Position numbers and translations under genes: made by a program. A DNA stretch of 64,000 nucleotides from Struthidea cinerea (taxonomy: Eukaryota > Chordata > Aves > Passeriformes > Corcoracidae): the NCBI GenBank assembly GCA_013397865.1, contig VZTI01000423.1:1-64000 (forward strand). The letters run 5' to 3'. The notes beneath the pieces are model-generated. The model ran no database searches. It was given only the letters and a program-made list of their open reading frames with translations, and had not been told where the DNA came from. Position 1 is the first letter of the stretch. Every line of letters begins with the position of its first letter. Shown piece after piece: positions 11,162-23,924 of this stretch.

Positions 11162-12463
11162 TTCCACTGGGCTTATTTCCCACTCCTGATGCACAGAGCA
11201 TTTCTAGATAAGTGATGGTATCTCAATTCCTCCGGATGATGCCTTTCCTGGGTGCTATTTTTTCCACTAATGTGTCAAACTATTGAAGCACTGCTACACT
11301 GGGGGAGAGGAGGAACGGGGAGTAGAACTATTTTAAAACTTAGCTCTTCCTTCTCTCTGTAATCATGGACTCTTCTGCTTTTCATTGCTATGTACAGCTC
11401 AGTATCCAGGCAGTTTCCCTCCCCATCTGCCACAAGGAGCTGCAATTCAGGGAATTATTTCAGTTTAAGATGGCTGCTCTCAGAGAAAAGAAACACATCC
11501 TGTGTCCTACCCTTGGATTTGGACTTCCTATGTCCTTTTGATTTCATCTGAAAGCAAAGTCCTTCACTCTCCAGGGATGCTGTTGCTCTTTATTTGTGGG
11601 CAGCTGCAGCAGCTACGAAAGGAGGATGTTCCTGCTCTGCCAGAACTCACTTTTTGGCTGAAGGGACGACAAAGGGAAACTCTAAAACTTCTGTTATTCA
11701 CAGACCAACTGGCCTGAATGTCCTGTGAGCACTTGTACCACCGAGCTGCTTTAGGAGAAAAGGAAAAAGCTTTTCCCCCTCAAATATCCCCGACAATAAA
11801 CACAGAGACACCACCTGTGAAGCCATCAGGGTTTGCCCCGACTTCCTGCTGTAAAACCTCAGACCCTTTGCAAAGGGCTCCAAAAAGTTCTCAGCCAGCT
11901 CCACCCAACCCCTGGACCTGCAACCTTCCCCCTACAAAGCTAAACACATTTTACTGCACTGCAGGTGCAGGTTGGAAAGGCAGAGCCGCTCAAAACACAC
12001 GAAAAATTCCATGTTGCAAACATGGAAACGGCTCCTGAGAGACAGAGAAACTCTTCAAAATAGCTCCTTGATTCATTAGGAACAACAGCAAGGTTGACAC
12101 ATCCCCCACGTTTCATCCCACCCATGGATTCATTACAGGCACCAGAGAGATGCAGGCGCTGAGGAACCGAATTCCTTCCCCCACCTTTCTTCCCCACAAA
12201 GCCTCTCGCTGGGTTTTATCTGTAACTTCAGCAACAGCTTGAATTGCTGGGGAACTTGACAGGGTGATTTATCATAGCTCGTTGCATTTTTCTCAAAGCA
12301 TCCCAAGCAGATGATATTATGATATAAAGGAGGGGGGCAGAGGGAATAAGATGTAGTCATTGTACATGACAAAAGCTCATTATTAGGGCACCACAAAACA
12401 AAATAGGAGAAGATTGGGGGCAGATAATGACAACCAGTGCTGAAGACAGACCAAAAAAAAAAA

Positions 12464-12545
12464 NNNNNNNNNNNNNNNNNNNNNNNNNNNNNNNNNNNNN
12501 NNNNNNNNNNNNNNNNNNNNNNNNNNNNNNNNNNNNNNNNNNNNN
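12464..12545. other. Assembly gap (82 N) flanked by poly(A)
   Basis: Eleven or so A on each side of the N run indicate an unresolved poly(A) stretch. Open frames spanning it are artefacts. Confidence 0.98.
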
Positions 12546-13477
12546 AAAAAAAAAAAGGGAAAAACAGGCAACTGAATGAACAAAAAAGTGTAAAAATAGG
12601 ATGGGAAGGACCTCTAACCCAGCCTTCCCTGGAGGCAGGTTGGGCTCTACCTGTGTCAGTCCCAACAGATGTTTGTGAGAGTCCACAGCAACACCAAAGC
12701 CCTGTGCTAAGTAATCACCTGCAGGAACATCAGTGGAATTCTGAAAAGCCCCACACTGAGCCACAACTGCTGATGAAACTGAATTTAAGAGGGAAGAAAT
12801 AGCTTGCCATATTGCAAAGGAACAGGAACCCCTTGGTGATACAGAAAGAGCTGACTCCACGAATTCCGGGGGCTTGGGGAGGGGGCCTAGGAAGGGAGAT
12901 GTTTCCTTTCTCTCCAGAAGTGTCTCTGCTTTGGAATATTATTCTCCTTTGAGCTTGCTTCGGGATGGCACATGCTCATGACATCATTTTGCAGCAATAT
13001 GAGAGACAACACCACCGAATAAATAGATCTGAAACGTAAAATTAAAATGTTCTCCTTTTTTTTACACATCCACCTGGCAAAGGCTTCAAAACATCCGTGA
13101 GAAACACGAGGATCTGGCAATGTCCTTCGAATCCCAGCAGTCTGGAGGGCAGGGTGGGTTTGAGCTCACATCCCTGTGGGTTGGTTCATTTATTTGGGGT
13201 GTGAAAACCAGTTCCAGCTCCAGCTGTTCGATCAGACCAGCTCACAGTGCTCATTTCTGATGACCCTCATGGAGACCTGGAGCCCATCTTTTATGAAAGG
13301 CTAGAAAATCACGGAGCTACGAATGAAGAAGCACTTTAAAAGCTCTAAGGCAGAAGAGCGAGAGGCTGACCTACAAAGCAGAATCTTCCTCTGGTGCTTA
13401 TTGCACTAAACATCAGGGAGAGGAAAATAAATCTTTTCTTGAGCCAGTGGTGAGTCAGAATGAGACAAAACCCTCGT

Positions 13478-13514
13478 CATCCACCTGAAAGATGCCTCAC
13501 CATCCACCTGAAAG
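13478..13514. repeat. 14-bp direct repeat
   Basis: CATCCACCTGAAAG at 13478-13491 and 13501-13514, spacing 23 bp. Confidence 0.85.
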
Positions 13515-13892
13515 CCACGATACTTGAAGGTGAAGTTATCCCTGTGTCAGGGCCAAGGTGACACCTGAATTCAGCTTCGGCCCTTGATGGGGTCACACAA
13601 AGCTCTGAGCCACTGCTATGATCCACTTGCGAGTTCTTCATCCTTCACTTCATAAAACCAATTTCACCCCGGCACTGGAGTCAGTGCAGCTCCTCCGAAA
13701 GGAGAAATAGGCACAGAAGTGTCTAATCCATCACCAGCAGCATCTCCTGCAGGTGCAGGTTGGCCTGCCCTGATTTGCTACAATGCAGGTGACAAATGGT
13801 AGGAAGGACAAACTGAACAGCTCCTCCTTAAAGTGTGTGGAATAAATTCTTCTGAATTCAACATCACCAGATGTCAATTAAAGCAGAAACAG

Positions 13893-14381
13893 CACAGAAT
13901 CACAGCATCACAGAATCACAGAATGTTTTGGGTAGGAAGGGACTTTTAAAGGTCACCTTGTTCAACCCCCCTGCCATGGGCAGGGACACCTCCCATGATA
14001 CCAGGGTGCTCCAAGCCCCGTCCAGCCTGGCCTTGGACACTTCCAGGGATCCAGGGGCAGCCACAGCTTCTCTGGGCACCCCGTGCCAGGGCCTCCCCAC
14101 CCTCACAGGCAAGAATTTCTTCCCAATATCCCATCTATCCCTGCCCTCTGGCACTGGGAAGCCATTCCCTGTGTCCTGTCCCTCCATCCCTTGTCCCAAG
14201 TCCCTCTCCAGCTCTCCTGGAGCCCCTTTAGGCCCTGGAAGGGGCTCTGAGGTCTCCCTGGATCCTTCCCTTCTCCAGGTGAACACCCCCAGCTCTCCCA
14301 GCCTGGCCCCAGAGCAGAGGGGCTCCAGCCCTTGGAGCATCCCTGTGGCCTCCTCTGGACTCACTCCAGCAGGCTCATCTT
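13893..14381 (-). mobile_element. CR1 3' half-kilobase, common type
   Basis: One of the longest and best preserved copies. It begins with a repeated CACAGAATCACAG tail and runs through CCATGGGCAGGGACACC, CTGTCCCTCCATCCCTTGT and CCCTTTAGGCCCTGG to CCTCTGGACTCACTCCAGCA. In sense it encodes the last ~150 residues of the CR1 ORF2 reverse transcriptase region (recognisable as GTGFPVPEGRDRWDIGKKFL); the frame is open there but lacks the catalytic part. Not a host gene. Confidence 0.95.
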
Positions 14382-14806
14382 TGATATTTGCCCCAAACCT
14401 TCAGTATTAAGTCACTCTCCCACCCATTTTCAGTCACATTCCTTACTTTCTGCCTCAATACATTCCTCTATCATTTGCCCAGACCCACATTCCCACATGA
14501 TCTTCGAGCTGCCAATTCTTGTTTGGAGCTAATCTATTTCTGCACCTGTGGGCAGGTACTTGACAACATCAGTGTTTCTCTTCTGCAGCTACCGAGCCAC
14601 AAAAGGACATGTCAAGACTCTTAGGAACACAGAAGTGTAGGCACGAAACATTTTGTCCCTACTTTTAGACACCTCTTTTTGAAGTGTTGTGTTAATATAG
14701 AACATTATGTTTTTATTATTATTTTTATTAATAATTTTACGTATCTGCCTCCAAGCTCTTTTGGAGGGTTTCTATAATAGATGAAGGACTGGTCTCTGGT
14801 CTAAAG

Positions 14807-14960
14807 ATCACAGAATCAATCCCAAAATGTTTTGGGTTGGAAAGCACCTTAAAGATCATCCTGCTTCACCCTCTGCCACACCCAGCAACACCTTCCACTA
14901 TCCCAGATTGCTCCAAGCTCTGTCCAACGGGGCCTTGGACACTTCCAGGGATGGGACAAC
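14807..14960 (-). mobile_element. CR1 3' end, common type
   Basis: TCACAGAATCAATCCC tail, TTTTGGGTTGGAAAGCACC, ACCTTCCACTATCCCAGA, GGACACTTCCAGGGATGGG. Confidence 0.88.
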
Positions 14961-15537
14961 TGTCCTGGTTCTGTTTAAGGACATGAAAACAAATACTCCA
15001 AAATGGGAGACCACATCCAAATGTCAGTTTGGTGCCTGGCATGTGCTGCCTCAGCCCCCATCTGGGAAAGGCCCCGTTAATCTGGCCAAAACTGTGTCAG
15101 AGGCTTTACTAAAAACCCTGGGCCGACATCCGAGCCCATGTCCTGGCTGCATTTAGGTTCCTAATAGAGATGTATTTATTAGGCTCCAGTTGGAGCATAT
15201 TAAAGTGCTGGGGGTTTGTGGGATCCAGCTCTGCTGGGCTTGGCTCACAACCAGGCTCGGCTCAGTGCAGCTGCAAGTCAGTGATCCTGCCTGGTGTCAG
15301 CTCGGCTCCTGTGGGCTTTGTTTTTATCCAAAGGGCATTGCCAGCACCCACTGCATATGCTGAACATAATTAAAGCCTCTTTCTTCAATTAAATCTTTTG
15401 TCTCTGTCTAACAAGGCAGAATCTGGTCAAATCTCTGCACAACGCAGAGAAATGTGTAAACAAATCGCTCAGAGAATTCCTGTGCACGTGTGGGTCTTGC
15501 AAATTTGATTTATTTCCTTTGCACCTTTACATTGCGG

Positions 15538-15718
15538 TCAGGCCCTGGCACAGCTGCCCAGGGCAGTGCTGGAGTCCCCCTCCCTGGAGAGATTTAAGAA
15601 TGTGTGGATGTGGCACTTGGGGACACGGGTCAGTGGTGGCCTTGGCACCTGGTCACAGGTTGGACTCGATGGTCTTGGAGGTGTTTTTCAGCCTGAATGG
15701 TTCTTTAATTCTATATAG
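15538..15718 (+). mobile_element. CR1 3' end, 'GGACATGGGTCAGTGG' type
   Basis: GCTGCCCAGGGCAGTGCTGG, GATGTGGCACTTGGGGACA, GGTTGGACTCGATGGTCTT, ending GGTTCTTTAATTCTATAT. Confidence 0.88.
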
Positions 15719-17769
15719 AAAATAGCACAGTCAATCGCAGGACCCTGGGCTCTCTCTGAGGCTTCTGTCCTGAGGCCTTTCTCCCCTTTTATTTCAATTT
15801 TTTACTACGATTCGGTTCCTTATCACTGTTAATAGATACGGAATCAAAACGTCTTAATTACAAAATGAGCCCGGATTAAAATACCATGAACAAAACCAGT
15901 TTAGGAAAAGCCAGAGGGAACTGTGTCCTTTAATCAGCCAGTTTATTAATAATGTAATAAATTCTCTCAAAGTCCTCTCCAGGGCTCACGACTTCCTGAT
16001 GGAAGATTTTGCTGGAGGAATGTGAAAGGATCTTGTGCTCAGTGAGCCAAACCACGCTTGGGGCACAAGCTGGACTGCTAAAGACAAACATTTAAAACTG
16101 GGCTTTGTGTCACCTTCGGGGGGAGATGCTTAAGCCAAACATAAATAAGTAATTGCAAAGCCCATGGGAAATAAAACCATAAAATAAATACACAGCAGAG
16201 AGATTTGTCCACTTCCAGACCAGCAAACTCTCAGGGATGCTCAGGAAGTGCTTCTGAGTTGCCCTAATTCAAGGGAGATTCAGGACGTGGCCATCCGTAA
16301 ATCTGTTTTGTCAAGATCAGGTGTTAATGTAAAAGGAAAGTAATTTGGAGAAAGCTCTTGGCTAAAAGCTTCCTACATATACCCACCTGTTCTTCTAAAG
16401 GTTTTCTATAGCAACCATCAACAAAGGGTTTTTAGAGCAACAGCATCACTGAACAGAAATGTGGAAGCCGTTATATCTTCTTCTCAAAAAATGAATTTGG
16501 CCTGGAAATGAAAACTTCAGTGGCAAAGCTGCATTTTTATGAAATATTCTCGTTTTCCTAAGAAATCACCATTTTAAAACTCCACACTAGGGTTCTTCTG
16601 GTCTCCTGTGTGCATCACGATGATGTTCACCTTCGTCATGCTCTTTATCCCCATCTTTTTCCCTCCTTTACCATCAAAAATAATAACAAGGAAATAAAAG
16701 ATGGCCACAAAATAATGAAAATGTAGCGAAGAGCCACATCCTTTACTATACCACAGGTCAAAATGGGGATAGCAATAAGGTAAAGACACAGCAAAATGTG
16801 ATTTCCCCAAAAATGGTTTTGCAATGGAAAGACTGGGAATCCCATTTCGTTTCGGGAGAAGTGTAACTTCTCCAAATGCCAATATCTTCATAGCTTCCCC
16901 CTCCTTTGCACCTCCCTCCCTCAAAACAGCTCAACTAAGAAGTCACAGATTGGAAAGAGCTGTATTAGAGAATACACTGGATATACAGAATATGCAACAC
17001 GCACATGCACTGAACACCCCTGACCAGCCCCAGGTCTCTGGCTACGAATTCCCCCTTTACCTCACTGAATTCATGAATTTATTTCACTTCAGCAATGGTA
17101 TTGCCTCTAGGAAAGTCTGGCAGGCAGCAAGTGTCTCAGTTTTTCAAGGAAAACCTGAGACCATCTCCAGGATGAAAGGCTCAGCTACTGTTTTCTGAAC
17201 CACACCAAGGAGCTGATTCAAACTAAAATGAAAATCAGCAAAAAAAACGAGGAAAGCCCTTTTTTACAGCACGAGGACTCTTTTGATCTGATTTCTTGCA
17301 CGGCCCCATCAGCAATTTCTCTGTACTGTAGGACTCAGCCATGGTGCACAACCTTCCTGAACAAGCCAGTCCATAGCATTGCTAAAGTACTCCAGAAACA
17401 TTCAGGAGTTCAGGAATTCAGACACAGCTTCTCGAGAAAGGTATTCTGGCAAAAATTTCAAACAAATGCATCATTTTGCCCCTGCCTTGAAGGCCACTAA
17501 GACTGTTGGGGGTTTGGGACACATCAAACAAAGGAGGGGCTGAGAATTGGGTTCCTTCAACCAAGGGAATGCTGGTGGAGATCCTACTGCTTCCTTAGAC
17601 TGCTAAAGAGGGGGTACAGAAGACAAAACCAGACTCCTTTAGAGGTGCAGAGTGGAGGGGTGAGAGGCACAAGCTGTCACAGGGAAAAGCATTTCACTCA
17701 TTAAAAATTCACCTGGACACAGCCATGAGCACCCTGAGGTACGCTGGACCTGCTTTAAGCACAGGCTTG
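15719..17769. other. Unique intronic sequence, no gene seen
   Basis: Two kilobases without recognised repeats. The 116-residue minus-strand open frame at 16574-16924 has hydrophobic stretches but no family match and no splice or promoter context. Confidence 0.6.
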
Positions 17770-17821
17770 GACCAGAGACCTGCAGAGTTCCTTCCAGTCT
17801 AAATGATCCGAGTTTCTACAG
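17770..17821 (+). mobile_element. CR1 3' tip, member of a tail-to-tail pair
   Basis: GGACCAGAGACCTGCAGAG then TTCCTTCCAGTCTAAATGAT: a plus-strand CR1 tip 20 bp from an oppositely oriented CR1. Confidence 0.6.
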
Positions 17822-17840
17822 TCCTAATATTCAAATATCT

Positions 17841-18010
17841 TCACTTTCACTATCCCAGGTTGCTCCAAGCCCCGTCCAACCTGGCCTTGGACACTTCCAG
17901 GGACCCAGGGACAGCCACAGCTTCTCTGGGCAACCTCTGCCAGGGTCTCCCCACCCTCACAGGGAAGAATTCCGTCCTCAGAGTTAATCTAAACTCACCC
18001 TCTAATATTC
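17841..18010 (-). mobile_element. CR1 fragment lacking its tip
   Basis: TTTCACTATCCCAGGTTGC, GACACTTCCAGGGACCCAGG, CACAGCTTCTCTGGGCAACC, CCCTCACAGGGAAGAATTCC. The last ~70 bp of the CR1 3' end are missing at the junction with the plus-strand tip. Confidence 0.85.
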
Positions 18011-20998
18011 TGTTCTCTCTAATTTCCATGACTTTCACTTCCAAATGGATCCAGAATTGAACAAAGGGTATCAATGACTGTCTCAAAATCACAAGAAATT
18101 CCAAGATCCTTTACCTGTTTCTCCTCAATACCCTCCTCGTGCCGTGTCTGTTACCTTTGGATCAGACATAAGGCAGCAGCTCACTGACTAAACTATTTTT
18201 AATTGGATTCTGGCTATTTTTCCAGGATATTGACTCCATAACTTGTCTTGTCCCTGACTGAGCACCTGCACAGTCTTTGTCTCAGCAAACTCTACATGAC
18301 ATCAATGTTATTTTTGTGGGGAAGGTCAAGCCCTGTCAGGTACAAAGAGCACAGAAATTCCGAGGTGGAATTCAGTCCACAGCCCCCATTCTCAGCACAG
18401 GAGTCGAACATTTCCTGAATTCCAGCCTCCCACAGGCAGCATCTTATGCAGGATGAGTCTCTCAGAGGGAAACAAATGAATGGCTTTTCTCAGACTGAAA
18501 ACATTCCTTTCTCCACACAGCAGAGATGCTGCCCAGGCTGAGAGAGGTTGCACTGAGGCATGAAAATGCACATGGGAAAAGTTCTCTCCGGCTTTTGTCC
18601 TTCAGTGATCCTCTCCCCATCGTTTTTACGAACACTTCTGCCAACTGCTTCTCAGTGACATCACTGTCATGGCTAAATCTGACCTCAACAGCTTCCTTTG
18701 CCCAAGTTTTATCTATTTTAGTCTTATAAATGGCCTATATGCAGACCTAGAATTAATTCTGACGGGCTTTTCTTTTTTCCTGTTTCACTAAATGGACGGG
18801 TCCATTTCTATCAGGGTGGAAATGAACTTCCTACCAATTACCTCCTCTGCAGCACTTCCTTTCAAAATTCAGATGACAACAGTCTGAGCGTCCTCCACGC
18901 GTTAACTTGGGCACCACACCAAGCACAAGGCTGCTCATTGTGCCTTTTTCTTTAAAAAAGCTTGTTTTTCAATTAATCCACCTACCATTCCTGTGTTTCC
19001 TTGGTTTCTTATAAATAAACTGTGCAGGGGTTATGGACACTAATATTTATATCTCCAATATTTTTGTTGATACATTTCTTTGGGCTTTAAAAGCTTGAAG
19101 TTATTTACAGAACTGGAAGAAAAATATGATGTTTGATCCTCTGTGGATAATTCCATCACTGACGGCAACAATACTGTGAAAATGCATTGACTTTCACCTT
19201 TTTTTCCCCCTATAAAGAGTTATGTAACAGAGAGACATCAAAGAGATTAACAAACACAGATTTATCTTCCAGAAACCTGAAGGAGTTGGGTTCTCACAGC
19301 CTGAACTCACCTAAAAAGTCCAGAACTTCTCCCAAAAATAAGAGCAATTTTTGCCAGGTACTATTCCTTGTAGTTCCTTTTTCCTTTTCTGCCTGACAGT
19401 TCCACAGCATTTTTGGTGGCTGACCTTCAGCTTAGGCACAAAGAGGAAACCACAAGATTTGCCCGTAAATTGCATTTACTGATAAATGCAAATCACAGAA
19501 CATGATCTAATCCCTCATCCTCGGCTTTCTAAAAGGGGAACTGTTTTCAAGTGTTTCTGTGAGAGTTTAAGAGCATTGGATAGCTGGAATTCAACTCTGA
19601 CGAAGCGTCTCCGAGACCTTGGACAAGGGGAAACAGATTTTTTGCTAATCCTCAAACACAGCTGGCAAGTGAAAGGATTAGCAGGGGCTGAGCTTCTCAG
19701 TATGAATGAGGAGAGATGTGACACATCAGCAACCAGAAAAACTCAGGGTTTGTGCTGATGGCTTTAAAACACCTACTTTGCCTGTGAGTAGGTTGAACGT
19801 GCCAGCCTGAAGCTCAGCATGGGTAATTTTCCCTGTTCAGAACCATTTCGGAAGCAATTTGGGTATCAATATCCTGCACTAGTTTTTCTGGGGCTGCAGT
19901 AAAGTCACATCTCCCAGCTTGAGCCTCGTCACCTTCAAGCCTTAACTGAAGTTATTTTCTTGAGTTTTAGGAGTAGTTTTAGCCTAAACCACCTTTTGTG
20001 AGACCTTTGGGAGAGGAGGCACTGGAGGAAATTCATTGAATACCTTCACTAATGGATCTCTTTGTTATCCTGCGCTCCTACCATCTGTTCCATGAAAATA
20101 CTTCTTACCTCTCATCCTCTACAGGAATCAGAAGTGGGTTTGGACACAGGACAATCTTGTGCTGTGTGACAGCAAACACTTGGCCTAAGTGGGTTTGGGG
20201 TTTGTAGTAGCTACTAAAATATGAGAACATAAAAATTCAGGAAGTTCTAAAAGCAGAGTCTGGGTTCTTGCCCAGTTCTGAGCAAACCAAGCAAACCTTG
20301 GGCTGCTCCAGGTCCCTGTTTAGATTTTATAACACCTAAAATGCAGGTGCCTGGCATGAATTCAGAGCACTTCAATTAAGCACACTTCAATTAAGAGACT
20401 CCAGCTACTAGCCTGGCAAAAAAAGGGCCAGCTCCCGTTTGCTGCCCCTGGGGCCCAAAAAAAAGTGGCACAGCTACACTTTTTTCCTTCCCAAACCTAC
20501 TGGTTGCATCCAAAGAGCCAACTGGGAATAGCTCCATGTCTGTCCAAGTTTTCTAACCGTGCCTGGTCACCATCCAGGTCCAAACAGTCTGACTGTACCA
20601 TGAATCCTGATACCATTTTAATAGTGTGGAGAACGACTTTCCAAGCGCCCAAAACTCGGCTTGGCTCTTCAACAGAACAATACTAACCTGGCCCCAGGCA
20701 CTTCCGAAGACTAATTCAGAGTTCTAGGCATGAAGATGGGTCAATCCCCTTGCTTTGAAGCTTAAACATCTGAATGAAGCATTGCCACTATGGACATCCA
20801 GCCCTGACTTGGAATATAAAGTCATCTCCTGAGGCCAAATGTTTAAGTGAAAAGAGCTCAGCTTTTTGAAAATCAACAGAAAAACACAAATTTTCAAATG
20901 CATCTGTTGGGTCCTGGCAGGAGAAAGACCCAGTGTGCCATTTCTGGAACCAAGAGTGGGAGGTAGCATCTATTTTAGTAGGATTCATTTAAAATATA
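18011..20998. other. Longest repeat-poor interval (3 kb), no gene seen
   Basis: The only repeat noted is the 13-bp pair near 20370. No open frame above about 90 residues; nothing recognised. Confidence 0.6.
20368..20395. repeat. 13-bp direct repeat
   Basis: CACTTCAATTAAG at 20368-20380 and 20383-20395. Confidence 0.85.
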
Positions 20999-21150
20999 GT
21001 CATAGGATGATGGAATTCCAAAATGGATTGGTTGGAAGGGACCTTAAAACTCACCTAGTTCCAACCCCTGTCGTGGTCAGGGACACCTTCCACTACTTCA
21101 GATTGCTCCAAGCCTTGTCCAACCTGGCCTTGGACACTTCCAGGGATGTG
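20999..21150 (-). mobile_element. CR1 3' end, common type
   Basis: GATTGGTTGGAAGGGACC, CACCTTCCACTACTTCAGA, GGACACTTCCAGGGATGTGG. Confidence 0.87.
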
Positions 21151-22214
21151 GGAATTGCAGGCAGGTAGTTCTAGGTAATTCCTCAGGTTCAGGAGAAAGG
21201 TGGGGAAAAATTGCCATTGAGTTAGACTGACTCCAGGCCGATCCTGGGACATGTTGGATTGTTCCCAGGAGGAACTGCTCTCTTTCCATGGATAAAGGAA
21301 TGTTTGGATTAAGGCCATTACTTTTAAACAACTAAAGCCAGGTAAGATCAGTCCCCCTCTGAGTGCTTAAGTAATCAACTCAATGTGCTCTTGTTCTCTG
21401 GCCCAAAACTTAAGTTCCATCCAGGTTTACGGAACCTGAAGGAGATGCTGCTCGAAAGGAGTATTCCTGAGGATTTAGCATGTATTAGGCACCACAGAAA
21501 AGCCGTCTGACTCTTGCAGGGTGCCCCAGGCCTAGATGCAGACACATCAGTTCTGTGGTGATTCCATTTGAAAGGATTAATTTGCTATTAACAAATGGAT
21601 ATTGCTCCAAATGCACCTTTCCCACAGTTCTGGGAGATGAGAAGGAGCCTGCTCTTATCCCGTGTGCTGGAATGTGCACTCATTTTCCCCTTTGCAAGAA
21701 CTAAATACATTGGGAATGCATCTTGTGGGCTGACATTTCCACACATTCCTATGTCTATGTTCCTGCACCTTCCATTACTGAAAGCAACTGATTTAATTGG
21801 ACTTGTCACTATCCATGATTCCTTCGGCAAAGAGGATATTTGCAGCACATTGCCTGGAAGAAACCACCACACTAAAGCAATTTTTTAGGGCTCAAGAGAT
21901 TTTAGAACCATGTGGAAGTTTTGGAGGAGGAGAGAGAGAAAAATGAAAGACTGTTGGTGGTATCTGAACCCTTTTTTCACTGCCTTTCATAACAGGCCAC
22001 AGGTTGAATGTGCTGATGGACTTTTCCAAGCAGAACTATTGGCTGGAATGATGGTTTAGATCACAGGAACTGATCAGAGGGACCACGGTCAGTCATCAGA
22101 TCCCTCTTTTATTTAGGAAGTTTTACAAGCAAACATCACCTGTGGAGACCTTCACTGTGGGTGTTGCTTGAGTTCAAAAGACTTCTCAGGGCATTGTCAC
22201 TAAGATAGAAAGGT
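21151..22214. other. Unique intronic sequence, no gene seen
   Basis: Open frames of 60-97 residues overlap on both strands without recognisable motifs. Confidence 0.6.
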
Positions 22215-22285
22215 GTACCATTGGCTTGGGAGGAACCATAAAGATCACCTGGTCCCAACCTGCCCCCTGTGGGCAGGGCTGTGTC
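22215..22285 (-). mobile_element. CR1 3' tip, diverged
   Basis: GGCTTGGGAGGAACCATAAA then GATCACCTGGTCCCAACC and CCCTGTGGGCAGGGCTG. Confidence 0.65.
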
Positions 22286-22424
22286 CTAAAGTCTCATGAT
22301 TTATTAAAAAACAGCAGAATGTGTTTCTCATTTTTAGTCAATTTATTATTTTTCCCATAATGACTGGGATTATGGAGTTGGGTAAATTAGATCTCCACGA
22401 AGTTAATACTCTGCTACGAGGGCA

Positions 22425-22717
22425 CTCATCTCTTCTCCTGGTGACCAGGGGCAGGACTAGGGAATGGATGGAGCTCTGTCAGGGGAGGGTTAGATTGGAT
22501 ATCAGGAAAAGGTTCTTCCCCCAGAGGGTGCTGGGCACTGAACAGGCTCCCCAGGGAATGGGCACAGCCCCAAGGCTGCCAGAGCTCCAGGAGCGTTTGG
22601 ACAATGCTCTCAGGGATGCACAGGGTGGGATTGTTGGGGTGTCTGTGCAGGGGTGGGAGTTGGACTCCGTGATCCTTGTGCGTCCCTTCCAACTCAGGAT
22701 ATTCTGTGATTCCATGA
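22425..22717 (+). mobile_element. CR1 3' end, 'TCCTGAGTTGGAAGGG' type
   Basis: Sense copy: GGTGACCAGGGGCAGGAC, GAGGGTTAGATTGGATATCA, TTCTTCCCCCAGAGGGTG, GGGATTGTTGGGGTGTCTGT, ending ATTCTGTGATTCCATGA. In frame it gives the ORF2 C-terminal block (ELCQGRVRLDIRKRFFPQRV), a CR1 reverse transcriptase tail relic. Confidence 0.93.
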
Positions 22718-22957
22718 ACTGCCTCATGAATTCACAGCTGTTTGTGCAGACATGAAAACCGTACCCACAAACTGTACACTGAAGGCCAGGAACTTGTGAA
22801 TACTTGATTTTAAGTATTTGAAGACAGAGGAACTGAGGCCCAAGGAGTGTTTGACTCAAGAAAAAGTCAGAAGGTTCCAGGCTATGCACGGAAACCAGTC
22901 CTGGATCCTGCTGCTCCAACCCATCAGCTCCTGTGAAATTGCCTCTGTCTGAAAGAA

Positions 22958-23119
22958 GGAACCGGTTGCCCAGAGAAGCTGTGGCTGCCCCTGGATCCCT
23001 GGAAGTGTTCCAGGCCAGGTTGGACAGGGTTTGGAGCAACCTGAGATAGTGGAAGGTGTCCCTGCCCATGGCAGGGTGTGACTTCCAACCCAAACCATTC
23101 CAGGATTCCATGATTCTAA
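22958..23119 (+). mobile_element. CR1 3' end, common type
   Basis: GTTGCCCAGAGAAGCTGTGG, GGTTTGGAGCAACCTGAGA, then CCAACCCAAACCATTCCAGG with a short deletion just before it. Confidence 0.9.
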
Positions 23120-23636
23120 AGGAGTTTGCCTTTTCAAGGTTAAAATTCTCAGCCTTGCCATCTCACTCCCAATCAGGTAACCAGCAAATTCAAAACTTTA
23201 CCTCTCCAACTTTCCCCCCTGACTCCCCTCCCCGCTCCTTTCTGAGGCACATTTGGTATTTGTTTTGAATCCTGGCCGATTTTCAGTGCGCAAAACCTGA
23301 TGCCGAGAGTTACTTGATATTCCGAAGGCGTTATTTTAAGATGAAACAATGTAAATTCTGCCTCGGATGGCAGATGGCTGGCAGTTCACTGTTTGGCAAA
23401 CCAACTGGTGGGGTATGTTGGAAAGTCGGAGCAGCAGGTAGTACAGCTCAATTTGAAACGACCACAGATGCTCGGAGAGGCGCGGGGGAAGGGCGCAAGC
23501 TGGTCAGGAAATTAAGAACAGTAGTCAGAGCTCACAGGGGAAAAAAAATTAAAGAAAAAAAATAAAAATGACAGTAATTAGCTGAAAGTTTTCTTCTCCC
23601 AATCAGCACTTTTTGGATGGGAGTTAGCAGAGATGA

Positions 23637-23676
23637 GAGCGAGCGTTGTCGCGATTCATGCGAACGCGGCGCTCCC
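23637..23676. other. Dense CpG cluster
   Basis: Eight or nine CpG dinucleotides within about 40 bp (GAGCGAGCG, GTCGCGATT, GCGAACGCGGCGC), unlike the CpG-poor surroundings. Further CpGs occur from 23288 to 23500. May mark an unmethylated or recently CpG-rich regulatory patch; no gene start is evident. Confidence 0.5.
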
Positions 23677-23867
23677 TCACTGAGGGCTCCTTTCTGAGCT
23701 GTGCCCTGCTGGCTTTAAAGCTCTGCACCGCTCACATCCCACGTGAGGTCTGTGGGTTATACAAGCCTTGTACTGCTCTTTCCAGAGGGACGAACGTCAT
23801 CCTTGCTGTCCACGCTGGCCAGGTGCTTGCCCCTTGATGCAGGCCTCTGCTGCATCCATCTGGATGG

Positions 23868-23924
23868 ACCAAGCATTAGGGTGGACTCGATGATCCTGGA
23901 GGTCTTTTCCAACCTTACTCACTG
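23868..23924 (+). mobile_element. CR1 3' tip, member of a tail-to-tail pair
   Basis: GGACCAAGCATTAGGGTGGA then CTCGATGATCCTGGAGGTC and TTTTCCAACCTTACTCACTG; abuts an inverted CR1. Confidence 0.75.

Larger units (their letters stand above)
11162..13892. other. Unique intronic sequence with a gap
   Basis: Contains the 82-N gap and a 14-bp direct repeat. No CR1, LTR or gene recognised. Confidence 0.6.

Noticed and set aside
12357..12860. Minus-strand frame with a run of undefined residues
   Set aside because: Spans an 82-N gap flanked by poly(A).
14961..15413. Possible LTR starting TGTCCTGGTT and ending GTCTAACA
   Set aside because: No matching target duplication on the two sides and no AATAAA placed like an LTR signal.
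16574..16924. 116-residue hydrophobic minus-strand frame
   Set aside because: No family resemblance, no Kozak or promoter context, and overlapping frames on the other strand; expected by chance in AT-rich intron.
22479..23111. 210-residue open frame on the minus strand
   Set aside because: It runs antisense through two plus-strand CR1 3' ends; its composition follows the repeat and there are no splice, promoter or domain signals.
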